From Casp-actino8 sp040381935 (GTDB taxonomy: Bacteria > Actinomycetota > Acidimicrobiia > Acidimicrobiales > Ilumatobacteraceae), in contig JBEIGJ010000010.1 in the NCBI GenBank assembly GCA_040381935.1, positions 1 through 29,974 of the forward strand: a stretch of 29,974 nucleotides of DNA. The letters run 5' to 3'. The translations under genes were made by a program, and so were the position numbers. Below the pieces are notes generated by a model, which was not told where the DNA came from, ran no database searches, and saw nothing but the letters and a program-made list of their open reading frames with translations. Positions 22,450 to 29,961 of the stretch are shown here, piece after piece (the first letter of the stretch is position 1; every line of letters starts with the position of its first letter).

Positions 22450-23220
22450 ATGAAGGTCGCCGTCATTCAACATGACATCGTCTGGTGCGAACGCGAAATG
22501 AACTTCGAGCGTCTACGTCCCCAGATCGCACAGGCCGCTGATCAGGGAGCGGGACTGGTGCTGCTCGCTGAGACATTTTCTACAGGCTTCGCCATCGAGG
22601 ATGCTCGGTTTGCCGAACCTGAAGGCGGGCCGTCCTCACAGTTCTTGTCGGCAATGGCACAGGAGTTCGGATTATGGATTGGCGGTACCTGCCCGGAGAT
22701 CGCCAAGGACCAGGGAACAGATTCCCGACCGGCCAACACTTTTATCTTGAGTGGAGCCGACGGTACCGAACATCGTTACCGCAAAATTCACCCGTTCACC
22801 TTTGGCGGTGAGGATCACCATGTGCGACCCGGTGATGAATTGGTAACCGTGAACATTGACGGTGTGCAGTGCACGCTGTTCGTCTGTTACGACCTACGTT
22901 TCGCCGATGAGTTCTGGCAGGTTGCCCCCGAGACCGATGTCTATTTGGTGCCAGCAAATTGGCCGGACTCACGGCGACTTCATTGGCTCACTCTTCTACA
23001 GGCGCGGGCTATCGAAAATCAGGCCTACGTCGTTGGCTGTAACCGAATTGGATCAGGTGGGAATCTGGACTACAGCGGAGACAGTCGGGTATTCGGACCT
23101 TTTGGTGAAGAATTGGCTGCAGCTGGCAACGATGCATGCATCATCACCGCCGAAGTTTCGGCCGAACAGGTGGTCGCCACCCGAGACAAGTTCCGCTTTC
23201 TTCAAGATCGTCGGACATAG
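22450..23220 (+). CDS. carbon-nitrogen hydrolase (nitrilase superfamily, omega-amidase-like)
   Basis: A 256-residue nitrilase-superfamily hydrolase. The catalytic triad is visible: Glu41 (LLAETFSTGF), Lys112 (YRKIHPFTFGGED) and Cys146 (LFVCYDLRF). The segments ETFSTGF, YRKIHPF and CYDLRFP-like are typical of the YafV/Nit2 omega-amidases, which hydrolyse 2-oxoglutaramate or 2-oxosuccinamate to the acid and ammonia. Paired with the upstream aminotransferase, it would make glutamine transamination irreversible. The ATG at 22450, preceded by GGAGA, is preferred over an upstream in-frame ATG at 22399 inside the aminotransferase gene. It converges on the GNAT gene with 11 bases between stops. Confidence 0.9.
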   Translation: MKVAVIQHDIVWCEREMNFERLRPQIAQAADQGAGLVLLAETFSTGFAIEDARFAEPEGGPSSQFLSAMAQEFGLWIGGTCPEIAKDQGTDSRPANTFILSGADGTEHRYRKIHPFTFGGEDHHVRPGDELVTVNIDGVQCTLFVCYDLRFADEFWQVAPETDVYLVPANWPDSRRLHWLTLLQARAIENQAYVVGCNRIGSGGNLDYSGDSRVFGPFGEELAAAGNDACIITAEVSAEQVVATRDKFRFLQDRRT

Positions 23221-23231
23221 ATCGAATCTTG

Positions 23232-23708
23232 TCAGCGAAGTTGCTTGGCCATCAGGCTGACCAATTTGCCAGATGGAGTGATCTGCTGGCCGACTTCGAC
23301 GAAGCCGTGTCGTTGATGAAAACGAACCGATCCTTCATTGGGCGGATCCAGGTTCACTTCCAGGGTGAAGTGAGCGGCTCCCGTTCGCCGTTCGATCTCG
23401 GCGTAGAGAGCAGAGCCGTAACCGCGTCCTTGGTATGCCGTAGCAAAGCCGACACGGTCGAGATAGATGAAATCCCGGTAACGATCGTCGAACCAGCGGT
23501 AATTCGCGCTCGCATAGGGCAGGTCAGGCTGCATCACCAGACAAAAGCCCACGAGTGTTCCTGACACTTCGACTCCGAGGGCGATCGAGGACCAGCGCAG
23601 AAGCTGATCCATACTTTCTGAAGTCTCGTCCCCCAGGGCGGGCACATTGGCTTGGTTGATATCGCACATGACGTGCAGGTCATTCGAGGCCAGATCGCGC
23701 ATCAACAT
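23232..23708 (-). CDS. GNAT-family N-acetyltransferase
   Basis: A 158-residue GNAT acetyltransferase. The acetyl-CoA-binding motif A is DRVGFATAYQGRGYGSALYAEIERR, with the pyrophosphate-binding QGRGYG, and NPPNEGSVRFHQRHGFVEVG-like text (DPPNEGSVRFHQRHGF) forms the usual C-terminal motif B. The acceptor is unknown. The frame stays open upstream to 24110, but that stretch is antisense to msrA and has no GNAT character; ATG 23708 (or 23702) fits the family start. A TAGCCT hexamer lies 10 bases before the 23708 ATG on the minus strand, so a very short leader is possible. It is divergent from msrA across 63 bases. Confidence 0.85.
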   Translation of the reverse strand: MLMRDLASNDLHVMCDINQANVPALGDETSESMDQLLRWSSIALGVEVSGTLVGFCLVMQPDLPYASANYRWFDDRYRDFIYLDRVGFATAYQGRGYGSALYAEIERRTGAAHFTLEVNLDPPNEGSVRFHQRHGFVEVGQQITPSGKLVSLMAKQLR

Positions 23709-23759
23709 GATGGGCGCAAGGCTAGGGGCAGAGTCGTGATATCGACTGGTGTCAACCCG

Positions 23760-23765
23760 TATCCT
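23760..23765 (+). promoter_or_regulatory. -10 box, leaderless type, for msrA
   Basis: TATCCT ends 6 bases before the ATG at 23772. It favours that ATG over the in-frame reading that extends upstream into the GNAT gene. Confidence 0.5.
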
Positions 23766-23771
23766 GAGGCC

Positions 23772-24422
23772 ATGCTGTTTGCCAAGAAAAATACCGACAT
23801 GGTTCGTCCTGAAGACGCACTGCCGGGTCGCACTGATCAGACCATGCCCGTACCGTCGGAGCATCATGTACTCGGCACCCCGCTGACTGGTCCGTGGCCT
23901 GATGGGATGCAAACCGCGGTATTCGCAATGGGGTGTTTCTGGGGTGCAGAGCGATTGTTTTGGCAACTTCCGGGGGTGTATTCGACTGCCGTTGGCTATG
24001 CGGGTGGGTACACACCGAATTGCACCTATGAAGAAAACTGCACCGGTTTGACCGGACACGCCGAAGTATTGCTGGTGGTTTTCAATCCCGAGGTGATTTC
24101 CTATGAGCAACTCTTACGGGTGTTTTGGGAAAACCATGACCCGAAACAGGGAAATCGACAGGGTAATGACATTGGTTCGCAGTATCGCAGCGCGATCTAC
24201 ACCACATCGGCTGAACAGTTGAAAGCCGCTTTGACATCGCAGGAGATTTTTCAGGCTCGACTGACCTCGGCTGGCTATGGTGCCATTACTACGGAAATCG
24301 CCGAGTTGGAAGAGTGGTATTACGCCGAGCCGTATCACCAGCAATACCTTTCCAAGAACCCGAATGGATACTGCGGAATTGGCGGTACCGGAGTCAGTTG
24401 TCCGATTGGGACGAAAGCCTGA
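23772..24422 (+). CDS. msrA: peptide methionine-S-sulfoxide reductase A
   Basis: A 216-residue MsrA. The catalytic Cys55 is in FAMGCFWGAER, followed by GVYSTAVGYAGGYTPN, CTGLTGHAEV and YRSAIYTTSAEQ. Two recycling cysteines, Cys201 and Cys210, lie in NGYCGIGGTGVSC. It reduces methionine-S-sulfoxide in proteins and free methionine, using thioredoxin. The N-terminal extension (first 45 residues) is normal for the long E. coli-like form. The start is supported by a -10 hexamer 6 bases upstream. The last 29 bases overlap the end of the deoxyribosyltransferase-like gene on the other strand. Confidence 0.96.
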   Translation: MLFAKKNTDMVRPEDALPGRTDQTMPVPSEHHVLGTPLTGPWPDGMQTAVFAMGCFWGAERLFWQLPGVYSTAVGYAGGYTPNCTYEENCTGLTGHAEVLLVVFNPEVISYEQLLRVFWENHDPKQGNRQGNDIGSQYRSAIYTTSAEQLKAALTSQEIFQARLTSAGYGAITTEIAELEEWYYAEPYHQQYLSKNPNGYCGIGGTGVSCPIGTKA

Positions 24423-24843
24423 GCCAATCACGTAGGGCGCTCTCCAGTTCGTCGAGTGAACGGACCAGACGATCCATCGAGCACTGCATCATCAAATTGA
24501 CCACTTCGGTGCTATTCGGAAAGCGTGCTCGCCAGTCGGTGTAGAGCCCAATGGTGTATTTACCGTGGGCAAAGGCATAGCCCATCTCCCAAGCAGTGCC
24601 GTCGTCGGTCATGATGCCGTTCAAATTGGCAACCACGACCTGGCAGCGATCGATACCACCCTTGTCGTTTTCGAAGATGTCGCGCACATTGTCGGCCGTC
24701 TTTGGTGGATTATCGCGATGTGGCAAGAACGTATCGAATCCGGCATCACGGACCAGTTGATCCACTTTTTCGATGAACCATCGCTCACCCTCATCGAATA
24801 AGGGACCAGCCACATAGACGTATGGTTTGTGAACCGCGCTCAT
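24394..24843 (-). CDS. nucleoside 2-deoxyribosyltransferase-like protein
   Basis: A 149-residue protein of the nucleoside 2-deoxyribosyltransferase superfamily (PF05014). It has VYVAGPLF at the N-terminus, RDIFENDKGGIDRCQVVVANLNG, and DDGTAWEMGYAFAHGK, where Glu86 aligns with the nucleophile that attacks the deoxyribose C1'. Family members swap bases between deoxynucleosides or hydrolyse (deoxy)nucleotides, as in DNPH1/Rcl-like enzymes, so transferase versus hydrolase cannot be settled here. The ATG at 24843 overlaps the CaiB stop (ATGA). It is the last gene of the long minus-strand unit, and its 3' end overlaps msrA by 29 bases. Confidence 0.85.
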   Translation of the reverse strand: MSAVHKPYVYVAGPLFDEGERWFIEKVDQLVRDAGFDTFLPHRDNPPKTADNVRDIFENDKGGIDRCQVVVANLNGIMTDDGTAWEMGYAFAHGKYTIGLYTDWRARFPNSTEVVNLMMQCSMDRLVRSLDELESALRDWLRLSSQSDN

Positions 24844-25973
24844 CGTTTTCCCCATCCATTTTCTCTGATGTCAGGACCATCCTGGTCCAAGTCGCGTCCT
24901 TCATGACGAAGTACACCTGGTGTTGCTGAAAGTCGAGCGATCAGGTTTTGCATTGGCGTCTGGCCAACAACAGTGATTGCCTGGCGAAATCGGAAGTGCT
25001 CATCGGCGGCGATATCGGCCATATCGAAGACCGGTCCGATCGCGGCCTGTGCTTCTTCGAAGACGCGAATGACTTCATCGCGAGAACGTTGAGCACACCA
25101 TTGCCGCATCAACTGCTCGAGCACGTCTCGATGAGCAACACGATCATCGAAGGTGGTGAACCGAGGGTCATCACCTAGTCCGAGAATGGTGGTCACACGA
25201 TGAGCCACGGTGTCCGATGATGCCGAGATCCCTACCCATTGCCCATCAGCACAACGGTAGGTTCCGCGGGGCACGGTGTAGGGAAGGCCGGATCCAAGTC
25301 GCGGTTGTAGTTCACCGGTGAGAGCAAACAATGACGCAACTGGTCCCATGATGTGAAAGATGGTCTCCAACAAGTTGATATCCACCACTTGGCCGACACC
25401 GGAGTGCAAAGCGACCATGGTGGCAAAGGCGCCGGCGATGCCGGTGACTTCATCAGTAAGAGCAATTGCTGGCAGTAAGGGCTGACCGTCCGGTTCGCCA
25501 TTCACCGCGGCGAATCCCGACATCGATTCGGCAATGGATGCAAACCCCGGCCGCGAGGCATATGGCCCCGTTTGACCAAAGCCACTGACTCGAGTGATGA
25601 CGAGTCGTGGATTACGAGCCAAGAGGACGTCGGGACCAAGATCTAGCCGTTCCAAAGTTCCCGGTCGAAAGTTCTCGACCAAGACGTGGGCTTGGTCGAC
25701 AAGATCCAAGAAGACGTCTCGATCGGATACGTCTTTCAAGTCGAGGGCCACCGTGCGCTTATTGCGATTTGCCAACTTCCACCATAAACCGATCCCGTCA
25801 CGAGGATCCTTCCAGGCCATATTGCGCAAACTGTCCCCGCCATCGGGACGTTCGACTTTGATGACGTCGGCTCCGAAGTCCGCTAGATAGCGAGCACAGT
25901 TCGGGCCAGCGATAACCGTTGAGAGGTCGATGACTCGAATATCGGCAAGGGGAGGATGTAGCGAAGTGGTCAT
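24840..25973 (-). CDS. CaiB/BaiF (type III) CoA-transferase, second copy type
   Basis: A 377-residue type III CoA-transferase with IRVIDLSTVIAGPNCARYLADFGADVIKVERPDGGD at the N-terminus, NRNKRTVALDLK, VENFRPGTLERL and SGFGQTGPYASRPGF. Asp174 in AIALTDEVTGIAGAF is the expected catalytic aspartate. It is clearly a different subfamily from the gene at 1222-2448: closer to succinyl/formyl-CoA:acid transferases, with the classical SGFGQTGPY block. Its ATG overlaps the aminotransferase stop (ATGA) and its stop overlaps the start of the deoxyribosyltransferase-like gene, so all three are coupled. The substrate is unknown. Confidence 0.93.
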   Translation of the reverse strand: MTTSLHPPLADIRVIDLSTVIAGPNCARYLADFGADVIKVERPDGGDSLRNMAWKDPRDGIGLWWKLANRNKRTVALDLKDVSDRDVFLDLVDQAHVLVENFRPGTLERLDLGPDVLLARNPRLVITRVSGFGQTGPYASRPGFASIAESMSGFAAVNGEPDGQPLLPAIALTDEVTGIAGAFATMVALHSGVGQVVDINLLETIFHIMGPVASLFALTGELQPRLGSGLPYTVPRGTYRCADGQWVGISASSDTVAHRVTTILGLGDDPRFTTFDDRVAHRDVLEQLMRQWCAQRSRDEVIRVFEEAQAAIGPVFDMADIAADEHFRFRQAITVVGQTPMQNLIARLSATPGVLRHEGRDLDQDGPDIRENGWGKR

Positions 25974-27136
25974 GGTTTCCAGGTACCGAGAAGTTGGCAG
26001 GCCAGTTCGATGTGTTCCCGAGTACCGGCATAAGAAAAACGCACGTAGCGATGGCCGCGTTGGAGATCGAAATCGATACCCGGAGTAGTAGCTACACCGA
26101 GTTCATCGAGCCACCGTTCGCAGAGAACCAGAGAATCAGCAGCTATGTGGCTGACATTGGCATACACATAGAACGCTCCATCAGCATCGGCGAATTCCGA
26201 AAATCCGGCGCTGCGTAATCCATCGAGCAGAAGATCGCGATGCTGGCGATAACGCTCCACATGTCCATCGAGTTCTGCTCCGCAGTCGAAGGCGGCAATA
26301 CCGGCGACTTGGCTGATGTGAGGAGCACAGATGTATAGGTTCTGCTGTAAACGTTCGACTTCATCATGAAGATGATCGGGTACGACCATCCAACCCAAGC
26401 GCCATCCGGTCATCGAGAAATACTTTGAAAATGAATTGATCACGACCGGTGAAGAACTATGACAAAGAGCCGAGACAGCTGGCTGGTCATAGGTGATGCC
26501 GTGGTAGATCTCATCAGCAATAAGTTGAATGTTGCGACGATGGCAAAAGTCAATGAGTTGGGTTAGTGCCGCATCGTCGAGAGTGGTTCCGGTGGGATTC
26601 GATGGTGAGGCAATGATCAGGCCGTCGAGAGGCAGGGCCGCCTCCAGCATGTCGACTGTTGGTGTCCAACGCGTATCGATGCCAACAGGAATTGCCACTG
26701 GTTCGATATCCAAAGCCAAAAGAGCATTGCGGTAGGCCGGGTATCCGGGTTCGAGAATGCCGACGCGATCTCCGGCATCGAAACAGGCCAAAAAAGCCAA
26801 GGTGAATCCTGCTGAGGCTCCACTCACCACCACAATCTGTTGCGGATCAACCGTGACACCTTGGGTGTCGAAATAGTGCTGGGCAATACGGCGCTCGAGA
26901 GCCAGTAATCCCAGAGCATTGGTATAGCCCAGTGCATCGCCACGGGTCAGCGCATCTTGAACTGCTTGACGGGCTCCAAGTGGAGCGCCCGTTCCCGGTT
27001 GTCCAACTTCGAGATGGCAGATGTGACGACCTTGATGTTCAAGATGAATGGCCCGTGCCGACATCGACATTGCGTAGAACGGCGCCACCGCGCGAGCGCG
27101 ATGCGAAGCGCTGAGTGAAGAAGTGGGCTCGTTCAC
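25970..27136 (-). CDS. class I/II aminotransferase
   Basis: An aminotransferase of about 388 residues. It opens with SHRARAVAPFYAMSMSARAIHLE and HLEVGQPGTGAP, continues with SPSNPTGTTLD and IADEIYHGITYD, and has the PLP lysine (about Lys238) in NSFSKYFSMTGWRLGW. Substrates in this aspartate/alanine-type group are varied and not assigned. Two starts are plausible: GTG 27136, one base after the metallophosphoesterase stop, and ATG 27178, overlapping that gene by 41 bases. The shorter form already contains the conserved N-terminus; neither has a clear ribosome-binding site. The stop overlaps the CaiB start (ATGA). Confidence 0.88.
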   Translation of the reverse strand: MNEPTSSLSASHRARAVAPFYAMSMSARAIHLEHQGRHICHLEVGQPGTGAPLGARQAVQDALTRGDALGYTNALGLLALERRIAQHYFDTQGVTVDPQQIVVVSGASAGFTLAFLACFDAGDRVGILEPGYPAYRNALLALDIEPVAIPVGIDTRWTPTVDMLEAALPLDGLIIASPSNPTGTTLDDAALTQLIDFCHRRNIQLIADEIYHGITYDQPAVSALCHSSSPVVINSFSKYFSMTGWRLGWMVVPDHLHDEVERLQQNLYICAPHISQVAGIAAFDCGAELDGHVERYRQHRDLLLDGLRSAGFSEFADADGAFYVYANVSHIAADSLVLCERWLDELGVATTPGIDFDLQRGHRYVRFSYAGTREHIELACQLLGTWKP

Positions 27137-27137
27137 G

Positions 27138-28142
27138 TCAATGAGCGGATCGCGATGGAAAGACGAAACAACGGTCATCGAGGCGTCCGAGGGCGTATCC
27201 CTGATAGTCGATGCCGAAATCGGCATAGAGATGGCGACAGCGTTCACTCCAGTCCAAAGCCTCGGGACTGGAAATGCGGTGTACGACTTGCATGACCCCG
27301 CCCTCATAAACCCGATATTCGGCCCAAGTTCCAGGAAAGTCTTTCAGGCATCCGATCTCGATGGAAGGGACACCACAAGCCATCGGTCGCACTCGATGCC
27401 GGTGGGTGTGTCCGGCGGTGTAGCCGAGAATGTTTGGGCGGCGCGCAGCGACGTCGTTGAGGGCATCGCTCGAATCGGGATGCAGTCCGAAATACGTGTC
27501 GCTGCGTCGGCCATCGGTCCATTGCTGGTGGTGGCCCATGACCAAGACGGGCAGTTTGGTGTCACCAGTGTGAGTGTCCAGCCATTCGATCTGGTCAGGG
27601 TCGAGGCGTCCAGTGGTCTGGGTGGGAATAGTGGTGTCCATCAAAGCCACACACAGACCAGGCATTTCAATCCACTGGTCCCCGGCGTACAGACTTTGTC
27701 CGAGATAGGCATCGTGATTACCGCGCACCACGCGTAAGCGTTCGCCAAAGGCTGAGCGGTAGCAATTTTCGAAAGCCGCAAATTCTTCCTCGGTGCCGAA
27801 GGCGGTGATGTCGCCTTTAACCAAGATGTACTCGGGATCAATTGCGGCCATCTCGATACAGGCAGCGCGATTCATCACCTCGGGGTAAGGCGGTTCACCG
27901 GGACGCGCTCGTTGAATCGGGCCTTGGGGGTCATCGTCGATTTTTCCACATTCCACTTCTCCGAAATGAACATCGTTCACTGTGGCAAACCGGCAGAGCA
28001 GGTGGCCCGATGGCCGCGTCAGAGTCACTGCTTGGATGCCATCGAAGAAATACTCAGTTGCCGGCTGCAGATCATCGAACCGGCGCGCTTGCTGTCCATC
28101 GTGGATGACCACGAAGTCATCGGCGACAGAGGTGAGTTCCAT
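27138..28142 (-). CDS. calcineurin-like metallophosphoesterase
   Basis: A 334-residue metallophosphoesterase with the full dimetal set: NDVHFGE (Asp57, His59), VKGDIT (Asp111), RGNHDAY (Asn142, His143), MGHHQQW (His204 or 205) and AGHTHRHR (His245, His247). The first 50 residues (SVADDFVVIHDGQQARRFDDLQPATEYFFDG) look like a short fibronectin-III-like beta domain, as in some purple-acid-phosphatase-like enzymes. There is no signal peptide, so it is probably a cytoplasmic phosphodiesterase or phosphatase such as the cAMP-phosphodiesterase-like group; the substrate is not assigned. It lies 16 bases after the epsilon-subunit gene and just before the aminotransferase. Confidence 0.9.
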   Translation of the reverse strand: MELTSVADDFVVIHDGQQARRFDDLQPATEYFFDGIQAVTLTRPSGHLLCRFATVNDVHFGEVECGKIDDDPQGPIQRARPGEPPYPEVMNRAACIEMAAIDPEYILVKGDITAFGTEEEFAAFENCYRSAFGERLRVVRGNHDAYLGQSLYAGDQWIEMPGLCVALMDTTIPTQTTGRLDPDQIEWLDTHTGDTKLPVLVMGHHQQWTDGRRSDTYFGLHPDSSDALNDVAARRPNILGYTAGHTHRHRVRPMACGVPSIEIGCLKDFPGTWAEYRVYEGGVMQVVHRISSPEALDWSERCRHLYADFGIDYQGYALGRLDDRCFVFPSRSAH

Positions 28143-28158
28143 CAGCGCCTATACGTAT

Positions 28159-28371
28159 TCAGGGTCGAATCCGTCGTTGAATATGCGGACGAGCCCACCA
28201 GCGTCCACTGAAACGCCAGGATGTGGAGCGAGTCGGAGAATCGTTTTCGACAACGACGGAGCGGGGCCACAACGCCTCGACCGCAGCCACGATGGCCACC
28301 GCCTCCTCAGTAGAGGGCGAGGGCGAAATCGACCGCGAGGTGAAGTGTTCGAAAGAAAGTTCGTCAGACAT
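28159..28371 (-). CDS. probable acyl-CoA carboxylase epsilon subunit
   Basis: A 70-residue protein. The region TEEAVAIVAAVEALW corresponds to the 'peE+AAlvAvl' helix, and STSWRFSGRWW to the 'W..SG' end of actinobacterial acyl-CoA carboxylase epsilon subunits (PF13822), which bind and activate the alpha-beta complex. Position supports this: it starts 17 bases after the carboxylase beta gene on the same strand, where accE usually lies. It departs from the usual sequence in having an acidic and basic tail (ARPHIQRRIRP) after the motif. The small size makes similarity alone weak; the call rests on motif plus context. Confidence 0.65.
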   Translation of the reverse strand: MSDELSFEHFTSRSISPSPSTEEAVAIVAAVEALWPRSVVVENDSPTRSTSWRFSGRWWARPHIQRRIRP

Positions 28372-28388
28372 GATGAGTGCCGGTCAAC

Positions 28389-29948
28389 TCACAAAGGCAT
28401 ATTTCCGTGCTTGCGTCGCGGGAGTTCTTCTCGCTTGGTACGCAACATTTTGAAACCAGCCACGATTTTTTGCCGGGTCTCGGCGGGATCGATGACGTCA
28501 TCCACGTAACCGCGTTCGGCTGCGGCGTAGGGATTGGCGTATTTCTCGGTGTATTCGGCGACCAACTCATGACGTCGTGCGGCTGGGTCAGCGGCCTGCT
28601 GTAATTCACGGCGATAGACAATTTCCACCGCACCTTGTGGGCCCATCACCGCTAGTTCCGCAGTGGGCCAGGCATATGCCAAGTCGGAGCCAATCGACTT
28701 GGAGTCCATGACCACATACGCACCGCCGTAAGCCTTACGAGTGATGATCTGAATACGGGGAACAGTTGCTTCGCAGTAGGCGTAGAGCAACTTTGCACCG
28801 TGGCGGATGATGCCGCCGTACTCCTGGTCGACTCCGGGAAGGAACCCGGGGACGTCCACCAAAGTCAGCAGTGGCACGTTGAAAGCATCGCAGGTGCGCA
28901 CGAAGCGAGCAGCCTTTTCGGCACTTTCAATATCGAGGACACCGGCCAACACCATCGGCTGATTGCCAACGACACCGATCGTTTGACCGTCTACTCGGGC
29001 GAATCCACAGACGATGCTCTTGGCCCAGTGTGGGAAGTATTCAAAGAAATCACCGTCGTCGACGATGGACGCGATGACCTTTTTCATGTCGTAGGGCTGA
29101 TTCGGTGAGGGCGGGAGAATGTCGCGTAATTCGGGACAGAGGCGATCAGGATCATCGCCGGTATCCAACATCGGCGGTTCTTCCATGTTGTTCTGCGGTA
29201 GGAACGAGAGCAGATAGCGAACGTCATCGAGGCAGGATTTTTCGTCCGCCGAGACGAAAGTGGCCACACCACTCTTGCTGGCGTGGCTCATTGCTCCACC
29301 GAGTTCCTCGAGTGTGACTTCTTCGCCGGTCACCGTCTTGACCACATCGGGACCGGTGATGAACATGTGGCTGCTTTCGCGCACCATGAAGATGAAGTCG
29401 GTCATCGCTGGTGAATACACCGCGCCACCCGCACATGGTCCGAGAATGACCGAGATCTGGGGAATGACCCCACTCGACTGCACATTGCGGTAGAAGATGC
29501 CGCCATAGCTGGCGAGTGAGACCACACCTTCTTGAATACGGGCCCCGGCTCCATCGTTCAATCCGATCACGGGCGCACCGACACGCAATGCCATATCCAT
29601 CATCTTGTGGATCTTTTCGGCAAAGACTTCGCCGAGTGCTCCACCAAAAACTGTGAAGTCCTGGGCGAAGACGAATACTTTGCGACCGTCGATGGTTCCC
29701 CAACCGGTGATCACGCCATCGGTGTAGGGGCGCTCTTCAAGACCTGCAGCATGGGCTCGATGGCGAGCCAACATATCGAGTTCCTGGAAGGAACCCGGAT
29801 CCATGAGGTACTCGATTCGCTCCCGGGCAAGCAGCTTGCCCTTTTCGTGTTGTCGTTCGACGGAGCGTGGGGATCCGGCGTTGAGGGCCTGATCCTTACG
29901 CGAACGAAGGTCTTCGAGCTTGTCCTGCATGGGGTTGGTGCTGCTCAC
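28389..29948 (-). CDS. acyl-CoA (propionyl-CoA type) carboxylase beta subunit
   Basis: A carboxyltransferase subunit of about 519 residues. N-terminal marks are KLLARERIEYLMDPGSFQELD and PYTDGVITGWGTIDGRKVFVFAQDFTVFGG; the first oxyanion region is GLNDGAGARIQEGV and GPCAGGAVYSPAMTDF, the second is VDVPGFLPGVDQEYGGIIRHGAKLLYA and AYGGAYVVMDSK, and it ends RRKHGNMPL as in PccB/AccD5-type proteins. It transfers CO2 from biotin to propionyl-CoA or another acyl-CoA, giving methylmalonyl-CoA or malonyl-CoA. The biotin carboxylase subunit is not in the window. The GTG at 29948 is chosen because TAGCGT lies 7 bases upstream; ATG 29930 and TTG 29972 are alternatives. It heads the minus-strand unit. 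Confidence 0.95.
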   Translation of the reverse strand: MSSTNPMQDKLEDLRSRKDQALNAGSPRSVERQHEKGKLLARERIEYLMDPGSFQELDMLARHRAHAAGLEERPYTDGVITGWGTIDGRKVFVFAQDFTVFGGALGEVFAEKIHKMMDMALRVGAPVIGLNDGAGARIQEGVVSLASYGGIFYRNVQSSGVIPQISVILGPCAGGAVYSPAMTDFIFMVRESSHMFITGPDVVKTVTGEEVTLEELGGAMSHASKSGVATFVSADEKSCLDDVRYLLSFLPQNNMEEPPMLDTGDDPDRLCPELRDILPPSPNQPYDMKKVIASIVDDGDFFEYFPHWAKSIVCGFARVDGQTIGVVGNQPMVLAGVLDIESAEKAARFVRTCDAFNVPLLTLVDVPGFLPGVDQEYGGIIRHGAKLLYAYCEATVPRIQIITRKAYGGAYVVMDSKSIGSDLAYAWPTAELAVMGPQGAVEIVYRRELQQAADPAARRHELVAEYTEKYANPYAAAERGYVDDVIDPAETRQKIVAGFKMLRTKREELPRRKHGNMPL

Positions 29949-29955
29949 CCCTGGA

Positions 29956-29961
29956 ACGCTA
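29956..29961 (-). promoter_or_regulatory. -10 box, leaderless type, for the carboxylase unit
   Basis: On the minus strand TAGCGT ends 7 bases before the GTG at 29948, at the edge of the window. Upstream context cannot be seen. Confidence 0.4.

Noticed and set aside
23709..24110. N-terminal extension of the GNAT gene
   Set aside because: The added 134 residues are antisense to msrA and not GNAT-like; the acetyltransferase fold is complete from 23708.
27179..27307. Longer N-terminus for the second aminotransferase
   Set aside because: The extra residues are encoded within the metallophosphoesterase gene and lack aminotransferase similarity.
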